Both the position numbers and the translations under genes were made by a program. DNA of 64,000 bases, taken from positions 45,525 to 109,524 of the forward strand of contig NZ_DHNR01000037.1 of NCBI RefSeq assembly GCF_002409645.1, given 5' to 3'. The DNA comes from Acetobacter sp. UBA5411. GTDB taxonomy: Bacteria; Pseudomonadota; Alphaproteobacteria; Acetobacterales; Acetobacteraceae. Below the pieces are notes generated by a model, which did not search any database, was not told the origin of the DNA, and saw only the letters and a program-made list of their open reading frames with translations. This document shows, piece after piece, positions 8,266 to 17,006 of this stretch; within the stretch, counting starts at the first letter, position 1; the number at the start of each line of letters is the position of its first letter.

Positions 8266-9365
8266 CTATCCAAGCATCTGCCCGATTACCCGCGCTGTGT
8301 AATCAATAACGGGAATGATCCTGCCGTAATTGATCCGTGTCGGTCCGATGACCCCGATAGCGCCCACGATCCGCCGGGCCTCGTTGCGCGCTGGTGCGAC
8401 AACCATCGACATGCCGGACGCTCCAAACAGGCCACTTTCCGAGCCGATAAAGATACGGACACCGTCGGAATTCTCGGCCAGTTCCAGCAGGCGCAGCATG
8501 GCGTCCTGCTTTTCCAGCCGCTCGAACAGACGCTGAATGGTCGAAAGACGTTCAATCTCCGTAATATCGGTCAGCAGATTGCCCTGCCCCCGGATGATCA
8601 GCGTGCCCCCTCGCCCCTCGTTGCTCCAGGTCGCCAGACCGCTGGCCACCACTTCCGTGGCGAGTTGATCGAGTTGGGTCTGGTCGGCTTCCATCTCATC
8701 ATTCACCCGTGACCTGAGTTCGACGAGAGTCCGACCGGTCAGGCGGGCGTTCAGATAGTTCGCGGCCTCGGTCAGTGTGGAAGGCGGCATCCCTGCCGGG
8801 GTTTCGATCACCCTGTTCTCAACCTGCCCGTCAGCGCCGACCAGCACCACGAGCGCACGGTTTCCCCCAAGGGCGACGAATTCGATATGCTTGACCGCCC
8901 CCTCGCTTTTGGGCGCAATGATGAGACTGGCAGCTTGCGAGAGACCTGACAGCAGCGATGACGCCTCCGTCAACGTGTCTTCCAGCGAACGCCCACGTGT
9001 TTCCAGCGTGCTGGAGATGGATTCACGCTCTTCCTCGCTGAGGTTGCCGAACTGAAGTAGTCCATCGACAAACAGACGCAGCCCTTTTTCGGTCGGCAGA
9101 CGTCCGGCGGAAGTATGCGGCGAAAACAGAAGGCCGGCATCCGTCAGGTCAGCCATCACACTACGGATCGTCGCGGGCGAGAGGCCGAGGGGCAGACGAT
9201 GTGACAGTGTACGGCTGCCGACCGGATCACCGGTCTCCAGATAATGTTCGACCAGTTCGCGCAGAATGGTGGCGGAACGTGTGTTCAGACCGGAAGCCGC
9301 TCCAAGAATTTCGATGGAGCGGCCGAATGTCAGGCCGGATTTTTCATTGGAGCCGGAGATGGCAT
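8266..9365 (-). CDS. hrcA: Heat-inducible repressor HrcA (N-terminus frameshifted as given)
   Basis: HrcA represses chaperone operons by binding CIRCE operators and is released on heat shock through GroE. The body is clear: winged-helix segment ATILRELVEHYLETGDPVG, SRTLSHRLPLGLSPATIRSV, LLFSPHTSAGRLPTEKGLR, then the GAF-like core and GASGMSMVVAPA...VGAIGVIGPTRINYGRIIPVIDYTA at the C-terminus. In this frame no ATG, GTG or TTG exists before a GTG at 9159, which would delete the DNA-binding domain. An ATG at 9365 behind AAGGAGG gives MPSPAPMKNPA and then a stop; adding one A to the A5 run near 9340 would join it to the HrcA frame. No CIRCE site was seen in this window. Confidence 0.85.
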
Positions 9366-9707
9366 GCCTCCTTGATGCTGAGGATTTTCAAAGGATTCTG
9401 TGTTGTGACGCGACATGAAGCAAGAGGTTTCAACTTCCCTGTTCTGCGGATTTTATCCGTGTAGATTTCAATGATTCCTGAACACCTGTCTCTGGACGTC
9501 AAGCAATCATCGCCAGCCACCTTATCGTCCCTCTCTAAATAGAGCAGACCAACCAGATCCCTGCGTGTTTGCACGCAGGAAAGAGCGAAGAGAACGCGGC
9601 ATGGCAGCGCCTTGTGGGAGCGGGTAACAGATCTCATCCCGCTGTGGCACGTTGGATAGGCGACGGTTACGCCCGTCATCCCGGATTCACGAACACGGAG
9701 AGTCTTC
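9366..9707. other. Gene-free stretch between hrcA and the aldo/keto reductase
   Basis: 342 bases with divergent promoters. One perfect hairpin, cctgcgtg/cacgcagg with a four-base loop, lies at 9560-9579; no U-run follows, so it may be a leader structure. A long minus-strand ORF across this stretch has no family features and overlaps the reductase, so I do not call it. Confidence 0.4.
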
Positions 9708-10706
9708 ATGACACAGGCATCTGTTACGGAAACGACCACCATCCGTGGGCTTAAACACCCTGTCTCACGCATAGCGCTCGGCACATGGGCCATTGGCGGA
9801 TGGATGTGGGGCGGTCCGGATGACAAGAACGCCATCGCCACCATTCAGGAAGCCGTTGATCTGGGGATCACGCTGATCGACACGGCCCCTGTTTATGGCT
9901 TTGGCCACTCGGAAGAGATTGTAGGACAGGCCCTTGCCGGACGGCGCGAGAAGGTGGCGATCGCAACCAAGGTCGGACTGGACTGGAAAGAAGATCACAA
10001 GCCGTTCCGCAATACGTCACCGGCGCGCATCCGCAAGGAAATCGAGGACTCGCTGCGTCGTCTGCGCACCGATTACATCGACCTGTATCAGGTCCACTGG
10101 CCGGATTCCGCCGTACCGATGGAAGAGACGGCCCGCACGCTCGAAAATCTGGTCAAGGAAGGCAAGGTGCTGGCGCTTGGTGTCAGCAACTTCACCATTG
10201 CCGAGATGGATGCATTCCGTTCAGCTGCGCCGCTGTCCGCTGTGCAGCCGCCTTACAATCTGTTCGAACGCGACATGGAGCGCGACATCCTGCCCTATGC
10301 GCGCCAGCACGATCTGACCATTCTGGCTTATGGGCCACTCTGTCGTGGCCTGTTGTCGGGCAAGATGACAGCCGAGACCAGGTTTGGCTCTGATGATCTG
10401 CGGAGTGCTGATCCCAAGTTCCAGTCGCCCCGCTTTGCCCAGTATCTGGAAGCCGTGCGCCAGTTGCAGGATTTTGCGCGTGAGAAACACGGCAAGTCAC
10501 TTCTGGCACTGGCCATTCGCTGGGTGCTCGATCAGGGACCGACGATTGCCCTGTGGGGCGCACGTCGTCCGGACCAGATTGCAGCGGTCGCGGATGCAAT
10601 GGGCTGGCATCTGAGTGCTGATGATCTGCGAGAGATCGATACGATCCTCAAGACCTGCATCACGGATCCGGTCGGCCCGGAATTCATGGCGCCTCCGGGT
10701 CGCTGA
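9708..10706 (+). CDS. Aldo/keto reductase
   Basis: An NAD(P)H-dependent oxidoreductase of the (beta/alpha)8 aldo/keto reductase superfamily, 332 residues, cytoplasmic. The catalytic tetrad is visible: Asp58, Tyr63 (in DTAPVYGFGHSEE), Lys88 (IATKVGLDW) and His130 (YQVHWPD). The cofactor segments GVSNFT and, near the C-terminus, ALWGARRPDQI are in place. The start follows GGAGAG at a normal distance. It resembles the YajO/general stress 69 branch with a GGWMWGG motif near the N-terminus that is common in acetic acid bacteria. The substrate (a sugar, ketone or aldehyde) cannot be deduced. Confidence 0.9.
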   Translation: MTQASVTETTTIRGLKHPVSRIALGTWAIGGWMWGGPDDKNAIATIQEAVDLGITLIDTAPVYGFGHSEEIVGQALAGRREKVAIATKVGLDWKEDHKPFRNTSPARIRKEIEDSLRRLRTDYIDLYQVHWPDSAVPMEETARTLENLVKEGKVLALGVSNFTIAEMDAFRSAAPLSAVQPPYNLFERDMERDILPYARQHDLTILAYGPLCRGLLSGKMTAETRFGSDDLRSADPKFQSPRFAQYLEAVRQLQDFAREKHGKSLLALAIRWVLDQGPTIALWGARRPDQIAAVADAMGWHLSADDLREIDTILKTCITDPVGPEFMAPPGR

Positions 10707-10737
10707 TACAGCGTCCATCAGGCTAGAAGCTGTCCTG

Positions 10738-10800
10738 CATCAGGTAGAATCCCCTTTTCCCTCTTCATTGCAGGAAGGGTGTGGAGGAGGTTACCTGATG
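10738..10800. repeat. Inverted repeat in the leader of rdgB
   Basis: catcaggta (10738-10746) and tacctgatg (10792-10800) are exact inverse copies around a 45-base purine/pyrimidine-biased spacer (ccccttttccctcttc then gaagggtgtggaggagg) that can itself pair. It lies about 50 bases before the rdgB start and could fold as an RNA structure. Confidence 0.4.
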
Positions 10801-10848
10801 GCTGGCCAAAGCCTATCAGAACCGGGCCATCAACACTGCGGAGATTGC

Positions 10849-11451
10849 ATGAGCGCGCACTTACCACTGAAACAGGGCAGCCGTCTGGTTCTTGCCAGCC
10901 ACAACAAGGGTAAATTGGCCGAGTTCGCTGCTCTTCTTGCGCCTTACGGGGTGGAAGTCGTGTCTGCTGGCGAACTCAATCTGCCCGAGCCTGACGAGAC
11001 GGCCCTGACGTTTGAAGGCAACGCCCGTATCAAGGCGGAAGCTGCGGCAAAAGCGACAGGCCTTCCTGCTCTCGCGGATGATTCCGGTCTCTGCGTTTCC
11101 GCTCTGGGCGGTGCGCCGGGGATTTATTCCGCGCGCTGGGCTGGGCCGGACAAGGATTTCGCTGGCGCGATGCAGCGCATTCAGCAAGGAATCGGCGGCG
11201 ACGAACGGGAGGCGTGGTTTATTTCCGTCCTGTGCCTCGCCTTCCCTGACGGTATGACCGAGTGTTTTGAAGGCCGCATCGACGGCACCATCACGCCGGA
11301 ACCTCGTGGCGCTGCCGGGCACGGTTATGATCCGATCTTTGTGCCGGAAGGCGAAACACGAACCTTCGCCGAGATGAGTGATGCGGAGAAGAACGCCATC
11401 AGCCATCGGGCGCGCGCTTTTGAAGCGTTCCGGAAAGAGTGTCTGGGGTAA
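10849..11451 (+). CDS. rdgB: XTP/dITP pyrophosphatase (Ham1 family)
   Basis: Hydrolyses non-canonical purine nucleotides (dITP, XTP) to monophosphates and so keeps them out of DNA. 200 residues from the ATG at 10849, with GGAG five bases before it; an earlier in-frame start only adds sequence from the preceding reductase region. Family motifs: ASHNKGK (16-22), TFEGNARIKA, LADDSGLCV (75-83), PGIYSARWAG (90-99), GHGYDPIFVPEG and the terminal ISHRARAF. In many alphaproteobacteria rdgB lies near hrcA, as here. It ends in a hairpin terminator. Confidence 0.95.
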   Translation: MSAHLPLKQGSRLVLASHNKGKLAEFAALLAPYGVEVVSAGELNLPEPDETALTFEGNARIKAEAAAKATGLPALADDSGLCVSALGGAPGIYSARWAGPDKDFAGAMQRIQQGIGGDEREAWFISVLCLAFPDGMTECFEGRIDGTITPEPRGAAGHGYDPIFVPEGETRTFAEMSDAEKNAISHRARAFEAFRKECLG

Positions 11452-11483
11452 GGTTGTTGTAGCAGGGCTCTGCCCTGCACCCG

Positions 11484-11515
11484 GAAGGGATCACAGATCC
11501 CTTCACCCGTTTTTA
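11484..11515 (+). terminator. Terminator after rdgB
   Basis: A nine-base perfect stem gaagggatc/gatcccttc with loop aca, then acccgttttta. It follows a smaller hairpin gcagggc/gccctgc at 11462-11478. Confidence 0.65.
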
Positions 11516-11532
11516 TTCTAACAGGTTGGGAC

Positions 11533-11553
11533 CAAAGGGACCGCGTCCCTTTG
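11533..11553. repeat. Palindromic hairpin caaagggac/gtccctttg
   Basis: A perfect nine-base stem with a cgc loop. With the neighbouring hairpins at 11462-11504 it forms a cluster of three dyads in 90 bases between two convergent genes. Such clusters are typical of dispersed palindromic repeats; one copy is visible in the window. Confidence 0.5.
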
Positions 11554-11588
11554 TGGGATTCGGGGCGAAGCCCTGAAAAGCTTCTGAA

Positions 11589-11619
11589 GGCATCGTCCCA
11601 TTCAAATAAGGACGATGCC
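11589..11619 (-). terminator. Terminator of rpoH
   Basis: A perfect ten-base stem ggcatcgtcc/ggacgatgcc with an 11-base loop directly after the rpoH stop codon. The run of Ts on the minus strand is short, so strength is uncertain. Confidence 0.55.
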
Positions 11620-11626
11620 CTGAAAC

Positions 11627-12517
11627 CTACTGCGCTACAGCTTCTTTCTGCCGGCGCGCTTCAATGTCTTCTTTCATGTGGGCCTGCACCTTCTCGAAAG
11701 CTCGCACTTCGATCTGACGCACGCGCTCGCGTGAAATGCCGTAATGCTGAGCCAGTTCTTCCAGCGTGACAGGCTCATCTTTCAGACGACGCTCTTCGAA
11801 AATGTGACGCTCACGATCATTGAGCGACGCCATCGCACTGGAGAGCAGAGCCTGACGGTCTGACAGTTCTTCATGCTCGCCGAGCATGTCTTCCTGATTG
11901 TCGCCATCATCGACGAGCCAGTCCTGCCACTCACCATCCCCGTCACTGCGGAGGGGCGCGTTCAGACTGTGGTCGCCCGCCGCCAGACGACGGTTCATCG
12001 CCACAACATCCTGCTCAGGCACACCGAGCGTCTTGGCGATATGATCGACCTGCTCCGGCGCCAGATCACCATCATCAATGGCTTTCATCTCACCCTTGAG
12101 ACGACGCAGATTGAAGAACAGCTTTTTCTGGGCGGAGGTGGTGCCCATCTTCACCAGCGACCAACTGTGAAGAATGTACTCTTGAATCGCCGCGCGGATC
12201 CACCACATGGCGTAAGTGGCCAAGCGAAAGCCGCGCTCCGGATCAAACCGGCGAACGGCCTGCATCATGCCAACATTGCCTTCGCTGATCAGTTCGTTCA
12301 GCGGCAGGCCATAGCCACGGTAGCCAAAGGCGATCTTGGCGACGAGACGGAGGTGAGATGTGACCAGCTTATGGGCAGCCTTTACATCGCCCTTGTCACG
12401 CCAGCGGCGGGAAAGAGAGGCTTCTTCTTCTGGTGACAGAAGCGGATATTTGCGGATTTCCTGAAGATAGCGGGAAAGGCTGGCGTCAGGTCCGAGGGTT
12501 AGGGAGGGTGATGCCAT
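11627..12517 (-). CDS. rpoH: RNA polymerase heat-shock sigma factor RpoH (sigma-32)
   Basis: Directs RNA polymerase to heat-shock promoters. 296 residues from the ATG at 12517, which has AAGGAG eight bases before it; a longer frame to 12754 adds no sigma-like sequence. Region 2 contains LRLVAKIAFGYRGYGLPLNELISEGNVG (written in parts: LVAKIAFGYRGYGLP, NELISEGNVGMMQAVRRF) and TYAMWWIRAAIQEYIL. The RpoH box QKKLFFNLR (130-138), diagnostic for sigma-32, is intact. Region 4 has LEELAQHYGISRERVRQIE. Together with HrcA this window carries both arms of alphaproteobacterial heat-shock control. Confidence 0.96.
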   Translation of the reverse strand: MASPSLTLGPDASLSRYLQEIRKYPLLSPEEEASLSRRWRDKGDVKAAHKLVTSHLRLVAKIAFGYRGYGLPLNELISEGNVGMMQAVRRFDPERGFRLATYAMWWIRAAIQEYILHSWSLVKMGTTSAQKKLFFNLRRLKGEMKAIDDGDLAPEQVDHIAKTLGVPEQDVVAMNRRLAAGDHSLNAPLRSDGDGEWQDWLVDDGDNQEDMLGEHEELSDRQALLSSAMASLNDRERHIFEERRLKDEPVTLEELAQHYGISRERVRQIEVRAFEKVQAHMKEDIEARRQKEAVAQ

Positions 12518-12767
12518 GGAGAAATCTCCTTCATCCCGGTCACTGGCCTGTCCTATCCGACTTACGGAGAGATTGAACGTCGGATTGAGCGGCCTGTGGT
12601 ATCGGGCGACGCAGGGAGTGGATTTAATGTGTCCCCGGCGAACTCCCCCCATTCGGGCAGAAGAAACCGGGACATCCATTCCGGCGGCCTCATTGGCGCG
12701 TCGAAAAGATAGGAACTGTCTAAAGTAAATACCCGAAAAAGTCAAGATTAACAAAAAATTATGTTAG

Positions 12768-13754
12768 TTAATCACTCGCCAGTATTCTTTCAAGAGTCAT
12801 GAAATCTTCAGGTGGTGACGTTTCGAAGAGCAACTTCTCTCCGGTTGCGGGATGTGTGAATCCCAGTCGGGCCGCATGGAGCGCCTGTCTGTGAAAATCC
12901 AGCGCAGCGTCGCGTGCATCAACAGGACATGTTTTCGCAATCGCAGGAATACGCCGCAGATAGAGCGGATCACCCATCAGTGGATGACCGTTGGCGGAAA
13001 AATGAACCCTGATCTGGTGCGTGCGCCCCGTGGCGAGACGACACTCCACCAGCGCGGCATATGTCCCGAACGCTTTCAGAACGGTGTAGCGGGTCAGGGC
13101 CGTTTTGCCGCCGCTCCCCACCAGCGCCATGCGTTTACGGTCCCGTTTGTCGCGCCCGATATTGCCCTCATACTCGCCCTTGGTGGGAGACGGCACACCC
13201 CAGCACAAGGCGAGATAGGCGCGGTCGATCCGTCTGGCGGCAAAATCCTCTGACAGCGCACGATGCGCCCGCTCGGTCTTGGCCGCGACCATCAGACCGG
13301 ACGTATCCTTGTCGAGTCTGTGCACAATTCCCGGACGCCGCTCCCCTCCGATCCCGACGAGACTTTCACCACAATGCGCGACAAGGGCGTTCACGAGGGT
13401 GCCGGTTTCATTACCGGGCGCAGGATGGACCACAAGCCCGGCCGGTTTATCGAGAACGATCAGATCATCATCCTCGTAAAGGATGGGAAAGCTTATGGCT
13501 TCGCCGACCGGTATGGCGGGCGTCGGCGCTGGAATATCCAGAACGAGTTCCACACCTGTGCGGACAGGCTCGGCCGGTTCACGCAGACAGAGACCGTTAC
13601 GGGTCAGACGTCCCTCATCAATCAGGTTTTTGATGCGAGAGCGCGACAGGTCCGGAAAGCAGGCCGTCAGCACGCGATCCGTGCGCTGACCGGCGAATTC
13701 CTCGGTGATGATCAGGCTGCGTGGCCCGTGGCTTGAAACTGTCATGGGTGTCAT
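12768..13754 (-). CDS. rluD: 23S rRNA pseudouridine synthase, RluD type
   Basis: Isomerises uridines in helix 69 of 23S rRNA (1911, 1915, 1917 in E. coli). 328 residues: an S4 RNA-binding domain near residues 19-60 (QRTDRVLTACFPDLSRSRIK, then LIDEGRLTRNG), then the catalytic domain with LDKPAGLVVHPA and HRLDKDTSG (145-153, catalytic Asp148), and RTHQIRVH towards the end. Two possible ATGs (13754 and 13745) lack a strong ribosome site. It is followed on the same strand by rpoH some 250 bases on, a frequent alphaproteobacterial arrangement. RluC/RluD assignment rests on overall layout, so the exact target is probable and not certain. Confidence 0.92.
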   Translation of the reverse strand: MTPMTVSSHGPRSLIITEEFAGQRTDRVLTACFPDLSRSRIKNLIDEGRLTRNGLCLREPAEPVRTGVELVLDIPAPTPAIPVGEAISFPILYEDDDLIVLDKPAGLVVHPAPGNETGTLVNALVAHCGESLVGIGGERRPGIVHRLDKDTSGLMVAAKTERAHRALSEDFAARRIDRAYLALCWGVPSPTKGEYEGNIGRDKRDRKRMALVGSGGKTALTRYTVLKAFGTYAALVECRLATGRTHQIRVHFSANGHPLMGDPLYLRRIPAIAKTCPVDARDAALDFHRQALHAARLGFTHPATGEKLLFETSPPEDFMTLERILASD

Positions 13755-13792
13755 TTACAGGCCGATGGCATCAACTGGGAAGGAATGACGGC

Positions 13793-14140
13793 ATGGAGCA
13801 GAGCACTTTCGCACGGCGAGGGCTGTTTGCGGCCGTCATCGGCATGGGAATCCTGATTATTCTGGGTGTCGGCGCGCTGGTGGCGATCATCATTCACCGC
13901 ATGTCGCACCCACGCATGCCGGTTGCCGCACCTGCTGGTATTTCCTTGCCGGTTGCAGCAACAGCCATACAGCCCCAGACTTTTCTTCTGCATGAACCCG
14001 CAGGCACCCGGATTGAGCAGATTGCCTGGTCAAATGGCGCCGTTATGGCGGTGCGCCTGAGCGGTGGAGGGCCGGATCGGGTCATTCTATGGGATACGAC
14101 TTCCGGACGTTCCGTCGGAGAACTCGATCTCGCGCAGTGA
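13793..14140 (+). CDS. DUF6476-like single-pass membrane protein
   Basis: 115 residues from the ATG at 13793 (GGAAGGA about nine bases before). One transmembrane helix at about residues 10-35 (LFAAVIGMGILIILGVGALV) with a basic cytoplasmic end, then a short beta-rich periplasmic part (RIEQIAWSNGAVMAVRLSGGG, RVILWDTTSGR). Small proteins of this kind lie divergent from rluD in many alphaproteobacteria. Function unknown. An upstream in-frame start at 13721 overlaps rluD and is unlikely. Confidence 0.72.
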   Translation: MEQSTFARRGLFAAVIGMGILIILGVGALVAIIIHRMSHPRMPVAAPAGISLPVAATAIQPQTFLLHEPAGTRIEQIAWSNGAVMAVRLSGGGPDRVILWDTTSGRSVGELDLAQ

Positions 14141-14220
14141 TTGATCACTCGGACTGATTATTTTTTAGCAGAATACTTGTGTTGGTACGCCTCTTGCCGT
14201 AAGAACCCGCCACGGCCAAT

Positions 14221-14296
14221 GTCCCATTCGTCTAGAGGCCTAGGACACCGCCCTCTCACGGCGGCAACAGGGGTTCGAATCCCCTATGGGACGCCA
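14221..14296 (+). tRNA. tRNA-Glu (anticodon CTC)
   Basis: A complete cloverleaf: acceptor GTCCCAT paired with ATGGGAC, anticodon loop CTCTCAC with a CCGCC/GGCGG stem giving anticodon CTC, T-arm with GGTTCGAATCC, discriminator G and an encoded CCA. A decayed integrase gene starts 92 bases after its 3' end, so this tRNA probably served as an integration site. No second copy of the 3' end is visible within the window. Confidence 0.96.
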
Positions 14297-14387
14297 ATTT
14301 TATTTGGCAATATTATCAGTGGCTTATGGGCAAAGCGCTCTCTCCCACCCAAAAATTAAACAGCGATTTTGGACCAATTCTGGACCA

Positions 14388-14937
14388 ATGACGATTTCCC
14401 CCCTTCGGAATTCGCCTCATGCCCGCACAAAATCCGCCGAGAATGCCAACCATCCCGCGACAGGGCGTCCGCTGCCCAATGGTGTGAGTTGCCGGGATCC
14501 AAAGCAGTACCGGGCACGCAAACTGGTCAACGGCCAGCGGATCGTCAGAACATTCGATACGGCCCGTCTCGCCCGCGCGTGGCTTGAAGAGGCCTCAGTC
14601 AAAGTGCGCGAAGGGCGCAATATCGATGTCCTTACTCTGGACAACATCGTGCTTCGAACGCTGATCGAGCGTTACCATGACGAGTGCACGGCTCATCGCG
14701 AGCGCGATCGCACTGGTCATATTCCGGCTCGGCTCTGCTCTGCTCCGCGACACGGTCGTTGATCTGAAGCTCTCTCGCCTGACGAGCCTGGCTGTCAGGG
14801 GCTTCCGGGACAGGCAGGAGAAAGATTTGGCCCCCGCGACCGTTGTGAAACGCCTCAACCTTCTCGCATCTATCCTGCAGCATGCGATATCTGAGGGGAC
14901 GTGCCGCTGCCGCAAAATCCAGCTTCAGGACGCCTGA
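14388..14937 (+). pseudogene. Tyrosine integrase remnant beside tRNA-Glu
   Basis: From the ATG at 14388: an N-terminal arm-binding type region, PNGVSCRDPKQYRARKLVNG, QRIVRTFDTARLARAWLEEA, SVKVREGRNID, LIERYHDECTAHRERD. After about residue 112 the sense moves to another frame (from about 14755) with VVDLKLSRLTSLAVRGFRDR, DLAPATVVKRLNLLASILQHAI, the core-binding domain. The catalytic domain (R-H-R-Y) is absent; sequence after 14937 belongs to something else. So the integrase is frameshifted and truncated and cannot be active. Its position next to a tRNA marks an old integrated element. Confidence 0.8.
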
Positions 14938-15039
14938 TCAAGCGACCGGCGGGTGCGGATCGGAAGCGCGAGCCCAGCAACGTGGAAGAGGCACATCGCC
15001 GGTCACCGACGACCGCCGGTCTTTTCGTAAGGCGCTGTT

Positions 15040-15366
15040 TCGGCGGCGTTGCGCATCAGGAATCGATCCAGTCGAGCGGCACCAATTTGCGGCCATGCCG
15101 CCAGCGTTCAATCACGGCGGCATCGAACCAGTCCTCATTGAGATCGGCATGGTCGAGCAGGATCACCTGAAGCGAGGGCGCGATCTCACGGGCGACTTAG
15201 AGGCGATCAGCGAGAAAAGCTTCTTCACCGCCGTCTTGTCTTCGTCCGCAAGCGACAGGTCGAGAATGAGGAAGCCAGACACTGGCCGCGATTTCTGGCG
15301 GAACCATTTGTGGAGCGCGAGATGGGTGAGGACGTGATAGCCGACCCAGTTCTCGCCGCTGGTCAC
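15040..15366 (-). pseudogene. C-terminal fragment of a DUF3732-type protein
   Basis: Minus strand from 15366: MTSGENWVGYHVLTHLALHKWF, then GFLILD followed by DEDKTAVKKLFSLIA, and after a frame change near 15190 EIAPSLQVILLDHADLNEDWF, DAAVIERWRHGRKLVPLDWI. This matches the end of DUF3732 proteins (SMC/RecN-like ATPases with Walker B-type LxLLDHxD region). The expected QPSQVYF segment after GFLILD is missing, so there is an internal deletion as well as a frameshift. Only the last quarter remains. It is likely cargo of the element integrated at tRNA-Glu. Confidence 0.65.
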
Positions 15367-15413
15367 ATCGCATAATGATCTCGTGCCCTTCTGGACGGTC
15401 TCCCACCAGCCGA

Positions 15414-15563
15414 ATGGATGCTGGCAGACCGAGGCTATGATGCTGACTGGTCAGGGATGCCTTGGAGGAAAAAGGGATCAAACCCTGCATTCCGGGACGG
15501 AAATCTCGAGGGAAACCCACAAAATACGACAAGCGGAAATACAAAAGACGCAACCGTATACAC
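15414..15563 (+). pseudogene. IS5-family transposase fragment
   Basis: The segment reads LADRGYDADW, then after one missing base near 15448 RDALEEKGIKPCIPGRKSRG and YDKRKYKRRNRI, the DDE-domain part of IS5/IS427-group transposases just before the conserved ENMFGRLKDWRR block, which is lost. About 50 residues remain. Confidence 0.75.
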
Positions 15564-16082
15564 TCAACCAGCGATACAAGCTTTGTGTTAAATTTTTGCA
15601 CAGATTTTGATGGTCAATTCATTTCAGGATCGACCATAAACTGTTTTTCAGACCTTTCCGTCGATATCTCTTTACAGCTGGCTTCTCAAAATAATGATTG
15701 TCATGGAGAGGGTAGATCAGTCCTCTATTGCAATAATCTTCGATAGTGTGACACGTCTCAACAACACAACCCCAAAAAATACCTTCCAATAACTGAAAAC
15801 ATGAAATTATTACAATAATATTCATAAGAATAATAGATGGACTACGCCTGAACAATCTGAGCATCAGATAGCCATGATGAATACGACGCTCTCACTGCAT
15901 CCTCCACAAACGCAAAAAAATGAAATCTGAAAGCACCTGATAAAGCGCACATATAGCAACATGAATCCAAAAGGATATGTCTCCATAGACAGAGATGATT
16001 ACATAAAATTGTTGAATGCGAATTAAAGTGCGTTATATGAACTTATTGCCAGTCATGGCGTCACGCATACAGGAATATAGTC
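15564..16082. other. AT-rich gene-free stretch
   Basis: About 520 AT-rich bases between the transposase fragment and arcC. Short ORFs (for example minus 15619-15864) show no family features. The promoter of the arcC operon should lie within the last 150 bases. No strong terminator or RNA gene seen. Confidence 0.4.
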
Positions 16083-17006
16083 ATGAAGCTGGTCGTCGCG
16101 CTTGGTGGGAACGCTCTGATGCAACGCAATGAACCGTTGGGTATGCATGTGCAGTGGAAAAATGCGCGAATGGCAGCCGATGCGCTGGCAGCCGTTGCAC
16201 GGCAGCATCAACTTATCCTGACACATGGCAATGGTCCGCAGGTGGGGTTGCTGGCCATGCAGTCGGAAGCTTTCAAAGGTGCGGAACCCTATTCCTTCGA
16301 TGTCATGGGAGCCGCTACGGAAGGCATGATCGGCTATATTCTGGAACAGGAGCTCGGTAACATTCTGGGTTACGATGTGCCAATCGCAACCCTGCTGACA
16401 CGCGTTGAAGTCGATGCCGAAGATCCGGAGTTTTCTGATCCCACAAAGTTTATTGGTCCCACATTTGAGCGTGAGCAGATTGATGCGCTTATCGCTGAGT
16501 ATGGCTGGGTGTTTCGGCAGGACGGGCGCAAATGGCGACGGGTAATCGCATCCCCCCAGCCCAAACGTATTTTATGGCACAGGCCTATCCGCTGGCTTCT
16601 GGACAAGGGCACCGTTGTCATATGTGGTGGTGGTGGTGGAATTCCAGTCGCCACAAAAGATGGGAAGACAATGGTCGGTGTAGAAGCTGTGATCGACAAG
16701 GACCGCGCATCCAGCCTTCTCGCCACGCAAATACCTGCAGACCTCTTTATCATTGCCACTGATGTCGCAGGTGTATTTGAACATTATGATACGCCCCGAC
16801 AGCGTCTTCTCCGCCGTGTAACACCCTCTCGTCTGATGTCCGAACAGTTTGCAAAGGGTTCCATGGGACCAAAAATCGAGGCTGTTAGTCGTTTTGTAAT
16901 GCAGACGGGAAAGCCAGGAGTGATCGGATCCCTATCTGAAATTGAAGCGATTGTAGCGGGAAAAGCGGGCACCTGGATCGTCCCAGAAGATGATGGAACC
17001 GAATGA
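16083..17006 (+). CDS. arcC: Carbamate kinase
   Basis: Transfers phosphate from carbamoyl phosphate to ADP, yielding ATP, CO2 and ammonia. 307 residues with the family blocks VVALGGNALM (residues 4-13), LILTHGNGPQVGLL, SFDVMGAATEGMIGY, RRVIASPQPKRI, VICGGGGGIPV, EAVIDKDRASSLLA and the C-terminal GSMGPKIEAVSRF. The length and motifs are those of an intact enzyme. Its stop overlaps the start of the DUF2877 gene (ATGA), so the two are cotranslated. With DUF2877 and an FdrA fragment nearby it fits the catabolic carbamate kinase of an oxamate/allantoin-type carbamoyltransferase system (E. coli AllK/YbcF) and not the arginine deiminase pathway, since no arcA or arcB is present. Confidence 0.93.
   Translation: MKLVVALGGNALMQRNEPLGMHVQWKNARMAADALAAVARQHQLILTHGNGPQVGLLAMQSEAFKGAEPYSFDVMGAATEGMIGYILEQELGNILGYDVPIATLLTRVEVDAEDPEFSDPTKFIGPTFEREQIDALIAEYGWVFRQDGRKWRRVIASPQPKRILWHRPIRWLLDKGTVVICGGGGGIPVATKDGKTMVGVEAVIDKDRASSLLATQIPADLFIIATDVAGVFEHYDTPRQRLLRRVTPSRLMSEQFAKGSMGPKIEAVSRFVMQTGKPGVIGSLSEIEAIVAGKAGTWIVPEDDGTE

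Noticed and set aside
9344..9844. Minus-strand ORF between hrcA and the aldo/keto reductase
   Set aside because: Overlaps both genes, no domain, odd composition.
15619..15864. Minus-strand 81-codon ORF with hydrophobic start
   Set aside because: AT-rich, no ribosome site and no family features.
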